Program-made: the position numbers and the translations under genes
NCBI GenBank assembly: GCA_910584185.1
Contig: CAJTYC010000010.1
Coordinates: forward strand, 1 to 45,035
Direction: 5' to 3'
DNA from: an uncultured Muribaculaceae bacterium
GTDB lineage: Bacteria > Bacteroidota > Bacteroidia > Bacteroidales > Muribaculaceae
DNA length: 45,035 bases
Shown here: piece by piece, positions 23,770 to 32,198 of the stretch
Numbering within the stretch: the stretch's first letter is position 1
Layout of the letters: every line of letters begins with the position of its first letter
The notes under the pieces: generated by a model
What the model was told of the DNA's origin: nothing
The model's input: only the letters and a program-made list of their open reading frames with translations
The model's database searches: none

Positions 23770-25482
23770 TTATCTTACTGCAATCTTGATAGGCTTGCGG
23801 TTTTGTTCGGTTGTCACTACGTAGACACCTAAGGGTAGGTATATTATCTCACCGCCGCTCACTTCGGGTTGTTGCAGCACGAGTCGGCCGCTTATGTCGT
23901 AGACGCGGAGGTTGGTGTGCGTGGAGTCGAGCATCACGAGGAAGCCGCCGGGGATGGCACCCAAGGCGAGTGGCTGGTCGGCTTCTATGCCGATTACGCT
24001 TGCTCCGGCTGCCACGGTGATTACGTTGGATGGTTCGGAGAGGTAGCCGAGTCGTGAGCTTTGCACGCTGTAGGTCTCGGTGACATTCGGGTCGCGGTCG
24101 GAGATTACGAGGCTATTGGTGTCGACTGTAAATCTCTCAGACTCCGGGCCTGATTCGGGGTATGTGACTCGGGTGAGCACATAGAAATCCACGGTCTCGG
24201 GGGCTTTGCTCCAGGAGGCGGTATAGGAGTTGCCGTTGAAGTCGGAGGCTTCGTAGGCGGTGAGAGTGCTGAGCGAAGGGATTGGGTAAGCCCAGCCTTC
24301 GAGCTTCACTGCCACGTCGGAGCCGATGGGCAGACCGCCATCGTAAATCATGAGGGTGGCTGTGTGGTGTCCTTCGCGAGTGGGCTTGTAAATGACGTTG
24401 AATAGATAGCCGTTTTCCTGACAGACCTCGTAGGCCGGTATGCTCGACATCGAGGTTGTGAACTGGTCCTTGTCTGCACCGGTGATGCGTATGGATAGTG
24501 CATTGGAGAGGTTGGCGCCACGCACATGCAGGGGAGCGGATACACTTTGTGTCACAGCCACTTCGTTGAAGTCGAGAGCCTCACCGTTGACGGGGTCGAA
24601 CAGCACCGGGTCGCCGGTGATGGGGGGAGTGACCTGTCCGCCCTGGTCCTTGACATAGAAAACTTCAGTGGTGCGTGCGCCCCAGATATACTCGGCGAGT
24701 TCGGGGAAATCGACAAAGGGGTTGCGGTTGCCCTGCGAGAACTCCACCTGGTTGTTGCGCTCTATCTCCTTTTGCGACACCGGGTCCTTGCGTGCCCAGT
24801 CGAGGAGCATGTCGATGGCCCAATCGCGCATGGAGGGGTAAGAGTTTTGCTGGAACATGTAGGTGTATACCCAAGGGAGGTCATCATACACGGTGGCCAT
24901 ATAGAAGAAGGCGCGGGCGAAGTCGCCTTTGTACTCATTGCCCGGTTCGAACACTATACCGGAGCCGCCCCCCTGACCGTTGCGGGCGGTACCTACCTTG
25001 GTGACGCCATTGTCGAAGGTGTGGCTCTGCACCTCACCGAGCGGATAGTTGAGCTTTGCCTGGTTGGCCGGTCCGTCGGAGGGGTATAGGTTCCACATGT
25101 CGCTGTAGGCGGGAGTGTATTCCACATCGCCGTTTTTCTTCCACCACGATTTGGGCACTGCATGCTCGCGCTGCATACGGTTGGCCGAGAAACTGCTGAG
25201 GGCAGCCTGGCCGTTGCGTATCAGGTAGACATTGTCGGAATACATGTCCCACCAGCGCTTGCATCCGTTCACCAGATCGGGGTAAACGTCGGAGTATTGC
25301 CAATAGTTTGGGAGCTGTGTGTATACGAGCTTGGTGTGGTTCTGCACGCACTCCTTGGCAGCCTTCTTCAGGGCCTCCCGCTTCTTGCCGTTCATGGCAT
25401 CGTAATAGCCATCGGTATAGGCCGCCGATGCGACGAGCGGAAGAAGCAGAAGGAGCGAGAAAGATAATATAATACTTTTCAT
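23770..25482 (-). CDS. Secreted endonuclease I family protein (copy c)
   Basis: First transcribed of the three paralogues, 570 residues. Signal peptide at 1-20 (SFSLLLLLPLVASA), nuclease domain to about 275 with E106-H107 in REHAVPKSWW. At the position where copies a and b have His (MHLNP), this copy has Asn131 in MWNLYPSDGPAN, as in E. coli EndA (HNL), so it is a different subtype rather than an inactive one. Two fibronectin/immunoglobulin-like beta domains follow (about 290-510), then a sorting tail YDISGRLVLQQPEVSGGEII. It follows the DUF5689 lipoprotein gene after 92 bases that contain a hairpin. Confidence 0.9.
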   Translation of the reverse strand: MKSIILSFSLLLLLPLVASAAYTDGYYDAMNGKKREALKKAAKECVQNHTKLVYTQLPNYWQYSDVYPDLVNGCKRWWDMYSDNVYLIRNGQAALSSFSANRMQREHAVPKSWWKKNGDVEYTPAYSDMWNLYPSDGPANQAKLNYPLGEVQSHTFDNGVTKVGTARNGQGGGSGIVFEPGNEYKGDFARAFFYMATVYDDLPWVYTYMFQQNSYPSMRDWAIDMLLDWARKDPVSQKEIERNNQVEFSQGNRNPFVDFPELAEYIWGARTTEVFYVKDQGGQVTPPITGDPVLFDPVNGEALDFNEVAVTQSVSAPLHVRGANLSNALSIRITGADKDQFTTSMSSIPAYEVCQENGYLFNVIYKPTREGHHTATLMIYDGGLPIGSDVAVKLEGWAYPIPSLSTLTAYEASDFNGNSYTASWSKAPETVDFYVLTRVTYPESGPESERFTVDTNSLVISDRDPNVTETYSVQSSRLGYLSEPSNVITVAAGASVIGIEADQPLALGAIPGGFLVMLDSTHTNLRVYDISGRLVLQQPEVSGGEIIYLPLGVYVVTTEQNRKPIKIAVR

Positions 25483-25494
25483 ATTTGTAAAACA

Positions 25495-25536
25495 GCCCGC
25501 AGCGGACCTGCGATATAAATACAGTCAGCTGCGGGC
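25495..25536 (-). terminator. Hairpin in the leader of endonuclease I copy c (possible attenuator)
   Basis: GCCCGCAGC (25495-25503) is the exact inverse complement of 25528-25536, with a 24-base loop. On the minus strand the stem is followed by TGTTTTAC and then the copy c start at 25482. It could reduce read-through from the lipoprotein genes into the nucleases or stabilise mRNA. No exact TAnnTTTG promoter was seen in this gap. Confidence 0.4.
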
Positions 25537-25574
25537 ATTGATGGGATTATTGTAAGCCCGTTTCGGGGCTGAGA

Positions 25575-27287
25575 TTATTTCACGTATTCTGAGACTTTGA
25601 GAATGCCGCGCACACCGAGGTAAGTGCCTACATCACACTTCACCATAATCTTCTTGCCGAAGAGGTTGGGGTTGTCCTTAAGGCCGAGAGATGTGCGGAT
25701 GTCAGCCGGGGTAGCCGGGAGCTCCACGGGCACGGAGTTGTCTGTGTTGAAGAAGAGGGAAGCCGATACGCTCGAGAGGATGATGTTGGTGTTACGGCGG
25801 AAGTTTGAGCTGCTGCCGTCGAACGAGGCTGCGAATACCGCGTTCTCCACGTTGAAATCACCCTTGGCCACGAAGCCGGCCACATAACCTTCCACCCAGA
25901 CACCTGTGAGGGGTTCGGTAGACTCAATCACGGCGGTGATGTTGTAGGGGTTTTCCTTGGTGCCCTGGCCTGTTGCTTCGGGGGCAGACATACCCTCGAT
26001 TTCGAATTCCTTGACGGTACCTTTGTTGCCGGTGATTCCGTTGGTGCCGAGATAAGTCTCGAAATTGCCTCGCACCTTGATCTGCTTCTTATACATTGAG
26101 GGGTTGTCGAGCAGGTTGACGAGCTTGCGGAGGTCAGAGCCTTGCGGGAGCTGCATCACGAGACACTTGGCCACGTCGGTGCAGTCGGCTGTGGGACCTA
26201 TCACGAGTGAGTTGTCCATGTCAGCGTTGGCGCTCCAGATTACGTCACCGTTGCCGGAGACATTGCTTACGCCACCCTTGAGCGAGCCTACTATGTAACC
26301 GCTCACCCATCCGGATTCGCCTGTATTCTGGAGAGCAATTGCCTGCTCCACGGTGTATGGCTTCTTTTGTGTGCCTTCATCCTTGAAGATGCAGTCGGCC
26401 ATGGAGCGGATCACTACCTGCCAAGTGCCGTTGTAGTAGCTTAGCAGACCGCGCACTTTGCCGGTGCCTTCGGGGAGAGGGTAGTTCCAGAAGTCGCTGT
26501 AGCCGGAGGTGCGCACTATGATTGAGTTGCCGTTGTCATCGAGGAGGTTGCGGCTCACAGACTCATCTTCAGTGGCGAAGGTGAGGTCACCGGCATCCTC
26601 GAAGTGCACATTGTCCAGCTCGATGAGCTGGCTCATCATCTCAGTGGCGGCTGTGGTGTTGCCGGCCATTGAGTTGAGCGTCGGAATGTCGGTCTTTACA
26701 GTGTAGAGGCTATTGGCGGGATATGGGTTGCCATAGTTCACGTAAGCCATATCGGATGTGGGGAGGCCGTTGAGCTCTGAATGTTCCTTGAAGAGTTCAT
26801 AGCCCATGAAGGCCACCTGCGGAGTTGAATTGTAATAGCTGAGCCAACCCACCTGCTTGAGACCTGCATACTTGCCGATGTATAGGCCTGTGACGTTGAC
26901 CACGATCTCCTGGCCGATATGATATGCGGCGTTCATGTCGCTCTGGTTGATGGAGAAGGTGATTGCACCTGTCTCATCCTGGATGTAGAGAGACTTGTAT
27001 ACGTTGCCCGAAGCGTCAGAAGAGATTACGCGACCCTTTATGATGTAGGGAGTCTGCGTTGCCTCATCCTTGTAGGGGCAGAGTATTGCACCGTTGTTGC
27101 TGTCCTGACCCTCCACCTCGGTCCAGATGGCGGGGATGGATTTCAGTTCGCTGATTGTGGTGTTGGCCTGCATCGTGGCTTCGGGAGTCACGAACTTGGG
27201 TGCGTCGACATCGTTCTGGCAGCCACCCAAGGCTATTCCGGCGGAGATTGCCGCCAAGCCAAGCACAAGTTTATTATAAGATTTCAT
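25575..27287 (-). CDS. DUF5689 surface lipoprotein with two DUF6359-like OB-fold repeats
   Basis: A 570-residue lipoprotein: signal and lipobox LGGC with C23, then a DUF5689 domain (about 45-290) starting TISELKSIPAIW and including YIIKGRVISSDASGNVYKSL, an OB-fold-like strand pattern. Two further repeats follow, each opening with a KPYTVEQAI/ENPYNITAV helix, then GWVSGYIVGS or GVWVEGYVAG, and ending NPSMYKKQIKVRGNFETYLG and NPNLFGKKIMVKCDVGTYLG. This matches DUF6359, an OB-like domain. It lies 20 bases after the other OB lipoprotein and downstream of the TonB receptor, so it probably takes the place of SusD as surface binding partner. Nucleic-acid binding is inferred from the fold and context, not shown. 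Confidence 0.85.
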   Translation of the reverse strand: MKSYNKLVLGLAAISAGIALGGCQNDVDAPKFVTPEATMQANTTISELKSIPAIWTEVEGQDSNNGAILCPYKDEATQTPYIIKGRVISSDASGNVYKSLYIQDETGAITFSINQSDMNAAYHIGQEIVVNVTGLYIGKYAGLKQVGWLSYYNSTPQVAFMGYELFKEHSELNGLPTSDMAYVNYGNPYPANSLYTVKTDIPTLNSMAGNTTAATEMMSQLIELDNVHFEDAGDLTFATEDESVSRNLLDDNGNSIIVRTSGYSDFWNYPLPEGTGKVRGLLSYYNGTWQVVIRSMADCIFKDEGTQKKPYTVEQAIALQNTGESGWVSGYIVGSLKGGVSNVSGNGDVIWSANADMDNSLVIGPTADCTDVAKCLVMQLPQGSDLRKLVNLLDNPSMYKKQIKVRGNFETYLGTNGITGNKGTVKEFEIEGMSAPEATGQGTKENPYNITAVIESTEPLTGVWVEGYVAGFVAKGDFNVENAVFAASFDGSSSNFRRNTNIILSSVSASLFFNTDNSVPVELPATPADIRTSLGLKDNPNLFGKKIMVKCDVGTYLGVRGILKVSEYVK

Positions 27288-27307
27288 TTGTGTCGAAATT
27301 TAAATGA

Positions 27308-28186
27308 TTAGAAAGAAGCTGCGGGCTTGAAGCTCACGAGCTGAGCACCCTGGGTGGTTTCGGGGGTGTTGCCGCTGTAGTTTACGACCCTGCCGTAGAC
27401 GGTGATGAAGTCACCCATCTTGATCTTCTCGGCATCGGTAAACTTGTCGCCGTTGACGTCATAAATGCGGTAAGCGGTGAAGACGCCGGGACCCATGTAA
27501 GAGTCGGCGAGCTTGAACGTGGCGTTGCCGTAAGATGTGTCTATGCCGTCACCTCCCACCACGTAGCCGGAGATGTAATAGCTTTGAGATGTGGCTGTGG
27601 TGCCGGTCTCCTCGCATATCTTCACGATCTGTGCGCAGTTGTAAGGCTTGGCCTCTGTGCCGTCGCCCTCAGCCACAGCGGGGAACTGTCCATGGTCGGG
27701 GATAATCGGTGTGCTGACAACTTCGCCGTTGATGGCATAGATGTAGCCACCGTTGGTCTCCGGGGTGGAGCCGCGGAAGTTTACGAGCGGGGCATAGATG
27801 GTGATGACATCTCCCACCTTGATGAGGTCGGTGTCAGCATCGGTAAACTTGGCGTTGTCAATGCCGCGGATGTGGAAGGCTGTGAAGATGGCCTGTCCGT
27901 CGGGGGCATCGGCCATTGTGAACGTGGCGTTGCCGTATGAAGGGGCTATACCCTCGCCGCCCACTACATAGCCGGTGACGAAATAGGAGTTCTGGCTGGC
28001 GGTCTGTCCCACCTCCTTGCACTTGTTGACGGCTGCGGAGCAGTTGAAGGGGTCGTCAACTGTGCCGGTGCCCACGGGGTCAACCCAAGGGCTGTCGTAG
28101 GGGGGCAGCGAAGTCTTTTCGTCGCATGAGGTGAAAGCAGTGGCCGAGGCCAGCGCAACCATCATGCATGTCAATATCTTTTTCAT
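27308..28186 (-). CDS. Lipoprotein with two OB-fold (DUF6359-like) repeats
   Basis: A 292-residue lipoprotein with lipobox FTSC (C21). Two near-identical ~110-residue repeats follow a short linker. Each starts GTVDDPFNCSAAVNKC or GTEAKPYNCAQIVKIC, contains YFVTGYVVGGEGIAPSYGNA or YYISGYVVGGDGIDTSYGNA, and ends with a VGDVITIYAPLVNF or MGDFITVYGRVVNYSG strand pair. That is the five-strand OB pattern seen in DUF6359-type proteins. Both repeats keep a Cys near the start. The gene sits 33 bases after the TonB receptor and 20 before the DUF5689 gene. A surface ligand-binding role is likely; the ligand is inferred to be nucleic acid or its fragments. Confidence 0.82.
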   Translation of the reverse strand: MKKILTCMMVALASATAFTSCDEKTSLPPYDSPWVDPVGTGTVDDPFNCSAAVNKCKEVGQTASQNSYFVTGYVVGGEGIAPSYGNATFTMADAPDGQAIFTAFHIRGIDNAKFTDADTDLIKVGDVITIYAPLVNFRGSTPETNGGYIYAINGEVVSTPIIPDHGQFPAVAEGDGTEAKPYNCAQIVKICEETGTTATSQSYYISGYVVGGDGIDTSYGNATFKLADSYMGPGVFTAYRIYDVNGDKFTDAEKIKMGDFITVYGRVVNYSGNTPETTQGAQLVSFKPAASF

Positions 28187-28219
28187 TGTGTTTAAGCTTT
28201 TATGATTAGAGACAGACTG

Positions 28220-31009
28220 TTAGAAACGGATGCCGAGGTTGAGGAACACACGGATGCCCTGGGCGTAATAATACTTGTTGCCCCAGAGGTAGAGGTCGTT
28301 CTTGTTGGCCTTATACTTGAGTTCCTGCTTTCCGCTTGTCTGGATGTTGCGGTTGTTGGCGAAGTTGTTGACGCTGAGGTTGATGTTGACAGAGCCGAAC
28401 TTGGTGTATATCACCTTGCCGACCGATGCGTTGAACACCCAGCCCTGGCGCAGCTTGTCTTGCTTTGCCACTTTCTCTACGGTAGCGTCGAGTTCGGCGC
28501 GGCTGCTCACCAGCTCATTGTCGATGAGGAAGTTTGCGAATTCGGTAGTGTGCATGGTGGGGGCTGCAGTCACGTAAGCGTCGCCTGTCCACACGCCGTT
28601 AAGCTCGAGGAACCAGTTCTTGATGTTGTAGTTCACACCGAGTGTGTAGGCTTGCTGCGGAGTGTTGGAGACGTGGTAGTTCTTGAGATATACCTTCTGG
28701 TATACATCCTCGATAGAACCGTTCTCAGCGGTCATCACGCCCTGGGGGTTGTTCTTGTAGCGGTAGTTGGCGAAGGTTCCGGCAGCTGAGACAGAGAGGT
28801 TGGAGAGAATCTTATACTGGAGGCCGAGCTCGATGCCCTGGAAGCGGGTGTGAACGTCGCTCATCGAATATGTCATGTTGGTGAAATGGTCATAGTCGAA
28901 GAAGAAGGTCATTTCGGAGCCGTGATAACGTTCGGTCCAGAAGCCTGTGAGGCTACCGCGGAAGCGGTTGTAGTTCCACACGTAAGAGATGTCGCCCGAT
29001 ACGTAAGTCTCGGGTTTTATGCCGGGCATGAAATTGTCCTTGATACGGCTTGACACGTACGAGCTGTAGGGCGTGGGGGCACGGTTGCCGGCGGCAGCGT
29101 GAGCCACAATGTAGTTACGGCCATTGATCTTGTAGGTGATGCCGAGCTTGCCGGCGCCGGTTGCGTAGCCGTGATATTTTCCTGCACCGTAAGAGTTTTC
29201 GGGGGCGCGTCCATTGCGCATGTTACCGTCGCGGTGGAAGTTGGTGTAGTCAAACTGCAGGGCGTAGTTTATGTCGAAGTGCTTGAGTGTCCACTGGTTT
29301 TGGATCCAGGCGTGGGCGTTGTAGCTGATGATATTGTAGTCATAACCGAACTTGTCGCCCTTGCCAACCTTGCGGTTGGGGTTGTTGAGGTTGTTCTGGA
29401 GCTTATCGGGGTCACCGGGGAAGTCACCCTCGGCCCATGAGTCCACGTCGAGCCAGTAGGTTGCGCCGAGCAGGTCGTTCATGGTCTTGTAGTAGTGGGC
29501 GTCTGTATAGTTGAAGCTCACGCCGGCCTGCATGGTGAGGATGTCGGAGATGCGGTGGTCAAGATAAGAGTTGAGCATCGCAGACTTGAAGTTGTTGTGG
29601 CTTTCCTCAACAGCGTATGATGCACGTCCGAGCATCTTCTCGTCGGTGCCGGGGAGCTGGTTGAGGTAGTTGGCCTGATAGAGGGCATCCCAGTCAATCT
29701 GGCGGTAAGCCTTTTCGTGCCAGAGGTCCACATAGTAATCGTAGACTTCCTTCTGAGCGTCATAAAGGGGAGTGCCGGGGTCGGCAGTGGGGAAATGGTC
29801 GGAGGGGAGCTTGTGGTAGTAGTCGGCGCGGGGATCAGCTGCGTTGTACCATGTTAGGCCGGTGCTGCTGTAAGAGTTTGCGCGGAACGCAGCTGCCGTA
29901 TTGAGCGATGTTCCCATCTTCGGGGTCCATATCCAGTTGAGCATCACCGAGGGGTCGAACGATTCGATGACCTTGGCAGAGCGTTTCTTGCCGTTCTGGT
30001 AGCCCCAGTTGGGGTTGTAGAGGTTGGAGCCGGCGAGGTCGTAGGCCTCCTGGCAAGTCCAGGAATTGGTGGCACGCTGTGCCGGAGCACCCCATGTGGT
30101 GAGGTTGAGGCGATGCTTGTCGTTGAAGATTTTTTCTATCGAGAGGGAGTATCCGAAGGCATTATACCAGGTTCCCTCGATAGGGCCTACACCTTCGGGA
30201 GCATAACGGCCTATGACCGAAGCGGAGATTGCCCAACCGTTGCGCATCAGGCCGGTGGAATATTGCAGCATGGCGCGGAGCATGTAGCTGGAGTTGGTGT
30301 AGCTGAGATTTCCGCGGAAGCCGGGGGCATATTGCGAGGCGTAGGTGGTGAAGTTTGTGCTGCTGCCGAGACCGCCGAAGCCGTAGTTGGCTGCGCTCAG
30401 GCCTATGTCGGTGGTGCGGTTGCGGAATGCGCTCGAAGTCATGCCTCCGAGTCCGGAGTAGTTGAACTTGCTGCGCATCGCGTCGTTATATTTCACACCG
30501 TTGATGTAACCGTCGTTCCAGTCGTCGGAGTAGCCGCGCAGGCGGAAGCGGGCGGTGGTGAAGTCGAAATTGGCAGCCTGATAATAGATGTCGTCAACGG
30601 CACCGAGGATTGTGCCGACAGACTGCGACACATCGCTCTCGTCCATCACCTGGGTTTCGTCGAAGAGGAAATCGACGGAGTCGAGTGCCGAGGCTTCGAA
30701 GCCTGAGGGAGTCAGCTTAATCTCGCCGATGTTCTTGACCATGCCGTCGGTCAGGGTCACGTCGGTGTAGTTGTCGTCAAACCCGGATGCGATAATCTCG
30801 AGCACGTCGGAGCCGGGGGCGGCGTTGCTGATGGTGAATACGCCGTCGGCTCCGCTCACCACGAAGATTGCCTGGTCGCGCAGCAATATATTGGCATCGG
30901 CCACCGGCTTGCCTGTCTGTGCATCTATCAGTATGCCCTTTACACCCGTGTCAGCGATTGCCGAGGTGCAGATGCAGAGCATGGATAGTAAGGTTAATTT
31001 GGTTTTCAT
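28220..31009 (-). CDS. TonB-dependent outer-membrane receptor
   Basis: A 929-residue receptor: signal peptide 1-19, a carboxypeptidase-like regulatory domain at about 21-100 (GVKGILIDAQTGKPVADANI), a plug at about 125-240 with FDFTTARFRLRGYSDDWNDG, and a 22-strand-type barrel ending in IRVFLNLGIRF with the terminal Phe. It is shorter than typical SusC (~1000) and has no SusD neighbour. Asn/Tyr/Trp-rich extracellular loops are long. It lies between a nuclease gene upstream and two OB-fold lipoproteins downstream, so import of DNA fragments or nucleotides is the best contextual guess. Family certain, substrate inferred. Confidence 0.93.
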   Translation of the reverse strand: MKTKLTLLSMLCICTSAIADTGVKGILIDAQTGKPVADANILLRDQAIFVVSGADGVFTISNAAPGSDVLEIIASGFDDNYTDVTLTDGMVKNIGEIKLTPSGFEASALDSVDFLFDETQVMDESDVSQSVGTILGAVDDIYYQAANFDFTTARFRLRGYSDDWNDGYINGVKYNDAMRSKFNYSGLGGMTSSAFRNRTTDIGLSAANYGFGGLGSSTNFTTYASQYAPGFRGNLSYTNSSYMLRAMLQYSTGLMRNGWAISASVIGRYAPEGVGPIEGTWYNAFGYSLSIEKIFNDKHRLNLTTWGAPAQRATNSWTCQEAYDLAGSNLYNPNWGYQNGKKRSAKVIESFDPSVMLNWIWTPKMGTSLNTAAAFRANSYSSTGLTWYNAADPRADYYHKLPSDHFPTADPGTPLYDAQKEVYDYYVDLWHEKAYRQIDWDALYQANYLNQLPGTDEKMLGRASYAVEESHNNFKSAMLNSYLDHRISDILTMQAGVSFNYTDAHYYKTMNDLLGATYWLDVDSWAEGDFPGDPDKLQNNLNNPNRKVGKGDKFGYDYNIISYNAHAWIQNQWTLKHFDINYALQFDYTNFHRDGNMRNGRAPENSYGAGKYHGYATGAGKLGITYKINGRNYIVAHAAAGNRAPTPYSSYVSSRIKDNFMPGIKPETYVSGDISYVWNYNRFRGSLTGFWTERYHGSEMTFFFDYDHFTNMTYSMSDVHTRFQGIELGLQYKILSNLSVSAAGTFANYRYKNNPQGVMTAENGSIEDVYQKVYLKNYHVSNTPQQAYTLGVNYNIKNWFLELNGVWTGDAYVTAAPTMHTTEFANFLIDNELVSSRAELDATVEKVAKQDKLRQGWVFNASVGKVIYTKFGSVNINLSVNNFANNRNIQTSGKQELKYKANKNDLYLWGNKYYYAQGIRVFLNLGIRF

Positions 31010-31037
31010 ATTTTGGTGTTATTTTAATTGGCTTAGG

Positions 31038-31100
31038 GACTTCAAGGTCTTTAGGGACTTTAGGGACTTTAAGGTCTTTAAGGTCTTTAAGGACTTTTGG
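31038..31100. repeat. 9-bp tandem array (GACTTTAGG/GTCTTTAAG), seven units
   Basis: Seven units run without interruption: GACTTCAAG, GTCTTTAGG, GACTTTAGG, GACTTTAAG, GTCTTTAAG twice, GACTTTTGG. The array ends 3 bases before the stop codon of the nuclease gene at 31104 and fills most of the gap to the TonB receptor. It lies inside the proposed operon. Confidence 0.94.
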
Positions 31101-31103
31101 ACT

Positions 31104-32171
31104 TTACTGTTTATTAACCTCTTTTATCAGGAAGATTTCTGTGGGCAGGTGGTCACTGTAGCCGTTGGTCCAGGCTCCTCCTGAGAATGTGCGGAGGGGG
31201 TAGCCTTTGTATTGGCCGTCATGCTGGAGCAGGAAGGTCTTGTTGAAGACTTCGGCTGCGTGGAATTTCAGGCCGCATTTGCCGTCTACGAGGTTGGAGT
31301 TTACGATTATCTGGTCGAAGAGGTTCCAGCCGCCCCGGTAGATGTATGAGCCGATGCCTTTGTCGAGTTTCTCCCAGAAGGGGTTGTACCAACCCGGACT
31401 TGTGGTTTTCTTGATGTCCTTTACCGCACCTAAGATTTTCGACACTGACTTGTTGTAGGGGTCGTCGTTCATGTCGCCCATGGTGATTATGCCGATGTTG
31501 GGGTCTTGTGCGAGAAGCTCCTCGGCAATCTTGGCGTTGAGGGCGGCGGCAGCCTCGCGGAGCCAGCTGCTTTCGGCCTCGCCGCCACGGCGTGACGGCC
31601 AGTGGTTCACGATGATAGCCACTCGCGAGTAGCCTGTCTGCTTGTTGCCCATCAGGCCTACGACACACATCTGGTCGCGGGTGAGGAAGTTGGGGAGTTC
31701 CGGCACTTCGAGCTTGTAGTTTTTCACGGTGAGCACACGGAAGAGGAGGGGGTTGTAGAGCAGGCCTACATCGACGCCGCGCCTGTCGGGCGAGTCGTGG
31801 TGCACGATCTGGAGGTTGCGGTCGCGTATGGCCTCTGCCTTGACGAGATCCTGAAGCACGGTGATGTTCTCGATCTCGCTCACGCCTATCACGGCAGGTC
31901 CGAGTGGTGTTGTTTTGGTGGTCATCTGCGAGATGGCGTAGCTCAGGTTCTTGATTTTTGACCAATACTTGTTGCCGTCCCACTTGCGCGAACCTGCGGG
32001 GGAGAACTCGAGGTCGTACTTGCCGTTGTTGTTGATGGTGTCAAACAGATTCTCAAGGTTGTAAAAGGCCACACCGAAAGTGGCCACCTTTTTCTCTTGC
32101 GCACCGGTGGGGATGCAGGCGCACACCGTGAGCAGCAGGGCGACGGCTATGGCTGAAAAGCGTCTGAACAT
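31104..32171 (-). CDS. Exported endonuclease/exonuclease/phosphatase family protein
   Basis: A 355-residue metal-dependent hydrolase of the DNase I-like fold. After an N-terminal signal (about 1-24, ending PTGAQ; VCAC could alternatively be a lipobox) come all family motifs: NLENLFDT, GVSEIEN with the catalytic Glu, DSPDRRGVDVGLLY, NHWPSRRGG, GDMNDDPYNKS and the C-terminal SDHLPTEIF. The conserved Asp/His set is intact. Members cut DNA, RNA or phosphoesters. It starts 27 bases after the deoC stop and is followed by the TonB receptor, which fits a role in trimming nucleic acid outside the cytoplasm. Confidence 0.88.
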   Translation of the reverse strand: MFRRFSAIAVALLLTVCACIPTGAQEKKVATFGVAFYNLENLFDTINNNGKYDLEFSPAGSRKWDGNKYWSKIKNLSYAISQMTTKTTPLGPAVIGVSEIENITVLQDLVKAEAIRDRNLQIVHHDSPDRRGVDVGLLYNPLLFRVLTVKNYKLEVPELPNFLTRDQMCVVGLMGNKQTGYSRVAIIVNHWPSRRGGEAESSWLREAAAALNAKIAEELLAQDPNIGIITMGDMNDDPYNKSVSKILGAVKDIKKTTSPGWYNPFWEKLDKGIGSYIYRGGWNLFDQIIVNSNLVDGKCGLKFHAAEVFNKTFLLQHDGQYKGYPLRTFSGGAWTNGYSDHLPTEIFLIKEVNKQ

Positions 32172-32198
32172 GTTGTTAAGTTGTTTAGTTGTTGGTTT

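Noticed and set aside
20233..25482. A defence or restriction system built on the endonuclease cluster
   Set aside because: All three nucleases have signal peptides and sorting-type tails, so they act outside the cytoplasm; there is no methylase, sensor or immunity gene.
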